Part shown: in pieces, positions 20,221-20,757 of the stretch
How positions within the stretch are numbered: position 1 is the stretch's first letter
Layout: each line of letters starts with the position of its first letter
Source: a virus
DNA length: 20,757 nt
Virus record (IMG/VR): IMGVR_UViG_3300042390_001180
Span: 1-20,757 of that record
Direction: 5' to 3' (one strand)
The notes under the pieces: model-generated
Seen by the model: only the letters and a program-made list of their open reading frames with translations
Database searches by the model: none
What the model was told of the DNA's origin: nothing
Translations under genes and position numbers: made by a program

Positions 20221-20757
20221 GTGCTTGCCCTCACAATATTGATACCAGTGCAGAATGCGACTTGGCCAATGGATGTATCGATATTACTTGTAGGTGAAAT
20301 CAGATTGACTCGACTCACACCTGGTTGATGTAAGGCTTGATAAATACCTGACAGAGAAATGCCATCATTAAATGAGTGACTTTTTTTCGTATATTCTTGG
20401 GCTGCTTTATAACAACTGTTTAAGACAATATTTTCATCTGGACCTTCATCAATAAATATTTCAGCATTGATGCTGTAATTTAGGATTGATGCTGAGTAAA
20501 TGATTGGTCGATCAGTTAAAGGTCGTACTGATTTGGCATTTAAGGCAGTGCTAACAATATTGAGTAAGTCTTCTGGAGCTGTACCATCACTTTCATTTGA
20601 AAGTACATAAATATTGCAAATGCCAGTTGGATTACCGGCTTCATTTAAAGGTGCATAAGCGTAAATATCTTTGACACGTGGGTCAGCATTTAAGCCATGA
20701 AAAATATATGAACCTTCACTGCCTGCAGTGGTCTGGCCTTCGGGTGCTAATTGAACA
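20217..20757 (-). CDS. J: P2 gpJ-like baseplate wedge protein (partial, N-terminus beyond the right edge)
   Basis: The minus-strand frame is open from the right edge to TGA at 20219-20217. It encodes about 179 residues that include VQLAPEGQTTAGSEGSYIFH, DPRVKDIYAYAP, VLSNESDGTAPEDLL and ALNAKSVRPLTDRPIIYSA. These match the C-terminal half of P2 gpJ, including the conserved GDGT-like turn and VRPLTDR. gpJ is the baseplate wedge component that contacts gpI and triggers sheath contraction. The stop overlaps the I start as ATGA. Only the C-terminal portion is visible. Confidence 0.92.
   Translation of the reverse strand, partial: VQLAPEGQTTAGSEGSYIFHGLNADPRVKDIYAYAPLNEAGNPTGICNIYVLSNESDGTAPEDLLNIVSTALNAKSVRPLTDRPIIYSASILNYSINAEIFIDEGPDENIVLNSCYKAAQEYTKKSHSFNDGISLSGIYQALHQPGVSRVNLISPTSNIDTSIGQVAFCTGINIVRAST

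Noticed and set aside
1-20757. CRISPR array, tRNA, rRNA, insertion sequence or attachment site
   Set aside because: No regularly spaced repeats, no cloverleaf with CCA end, no transposase, and no integrase or duplicated attachment core was seen.

Overview
This window is the interior of a P2-like (Peduovirus-type) contractile-tailed prophage or temperate phage. The host is probably an AT-rich gammaproteobacterium, most likely Acinetobacter. That assignment rests on A/T-rich codon use, the style of the tail proteins and a Com/methylase pair, all judged from memory and not by a search. No integrase, attachment site, capsid, terminase or lysis gene is present, so both phage ends lie outside.

Left part (1-4680), replication and decision genes. 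A Toprim primase / P-loop helicase runs off the left edge on the minus strand. It is preceded by three tiny ribbon-helix-helix-like genes. A divergent plus-strand repressor gene starts at 3204, with a perfect 10-bp inverted-repeat operator between the two directions. A bidirectional terminator separates the repressor from a minus-strand module that looks like the P1 immI locus. It consists of a promoter, a C4-type structured antisense RNA, a hairpin exposing a Shine-Dalgarno sequence complementary to the C4 RNA, overlapping small ORFs and a 186-aa protein joined by an ATGA overlap.

Cargo (4681-7184). A plus-strand, very AT-rich block ends at a strong terminator. It encodes a lipoprotein, an exported Excalibur-domain protein, an unrecognised 339-aa soluble protein and a 196-aa four-helix membrane protein. 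It sits where phages carry lysogenic-conversion or anti-phage cargo, and the last two genes are the best candidate here for an undescribed system.

Late regulation and modification (7183-8716). A minus-strand Ogr/Delta-type zinc-finger late activator is coupled to a 52-aa ORF. Divergent to it, a Com-like zinc-finger gene overlaps a D12-class adenine methyltransferase, echoing the Mu com-mom arrangement.

Tail region (8713-20757), all minus strand. In transcription order: J (partial), I, an SGNH-hydrolase fibre/spike, an H-like fibre with a collar domain, a small fibre-associated protein, FI sheath, FII tube, E with a programmed -1 frameshift into E', T tape measure, U and D. The order matches P2 JIHG-FI-FII-E-E'-T-U-D, with an enzyme-bearing fibre inserted between I and H and a repeat-bearing extension on D. 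A palindrome and a 13-bp hairpin upstream of FI mark a probable Ogr-controlled late promoter.
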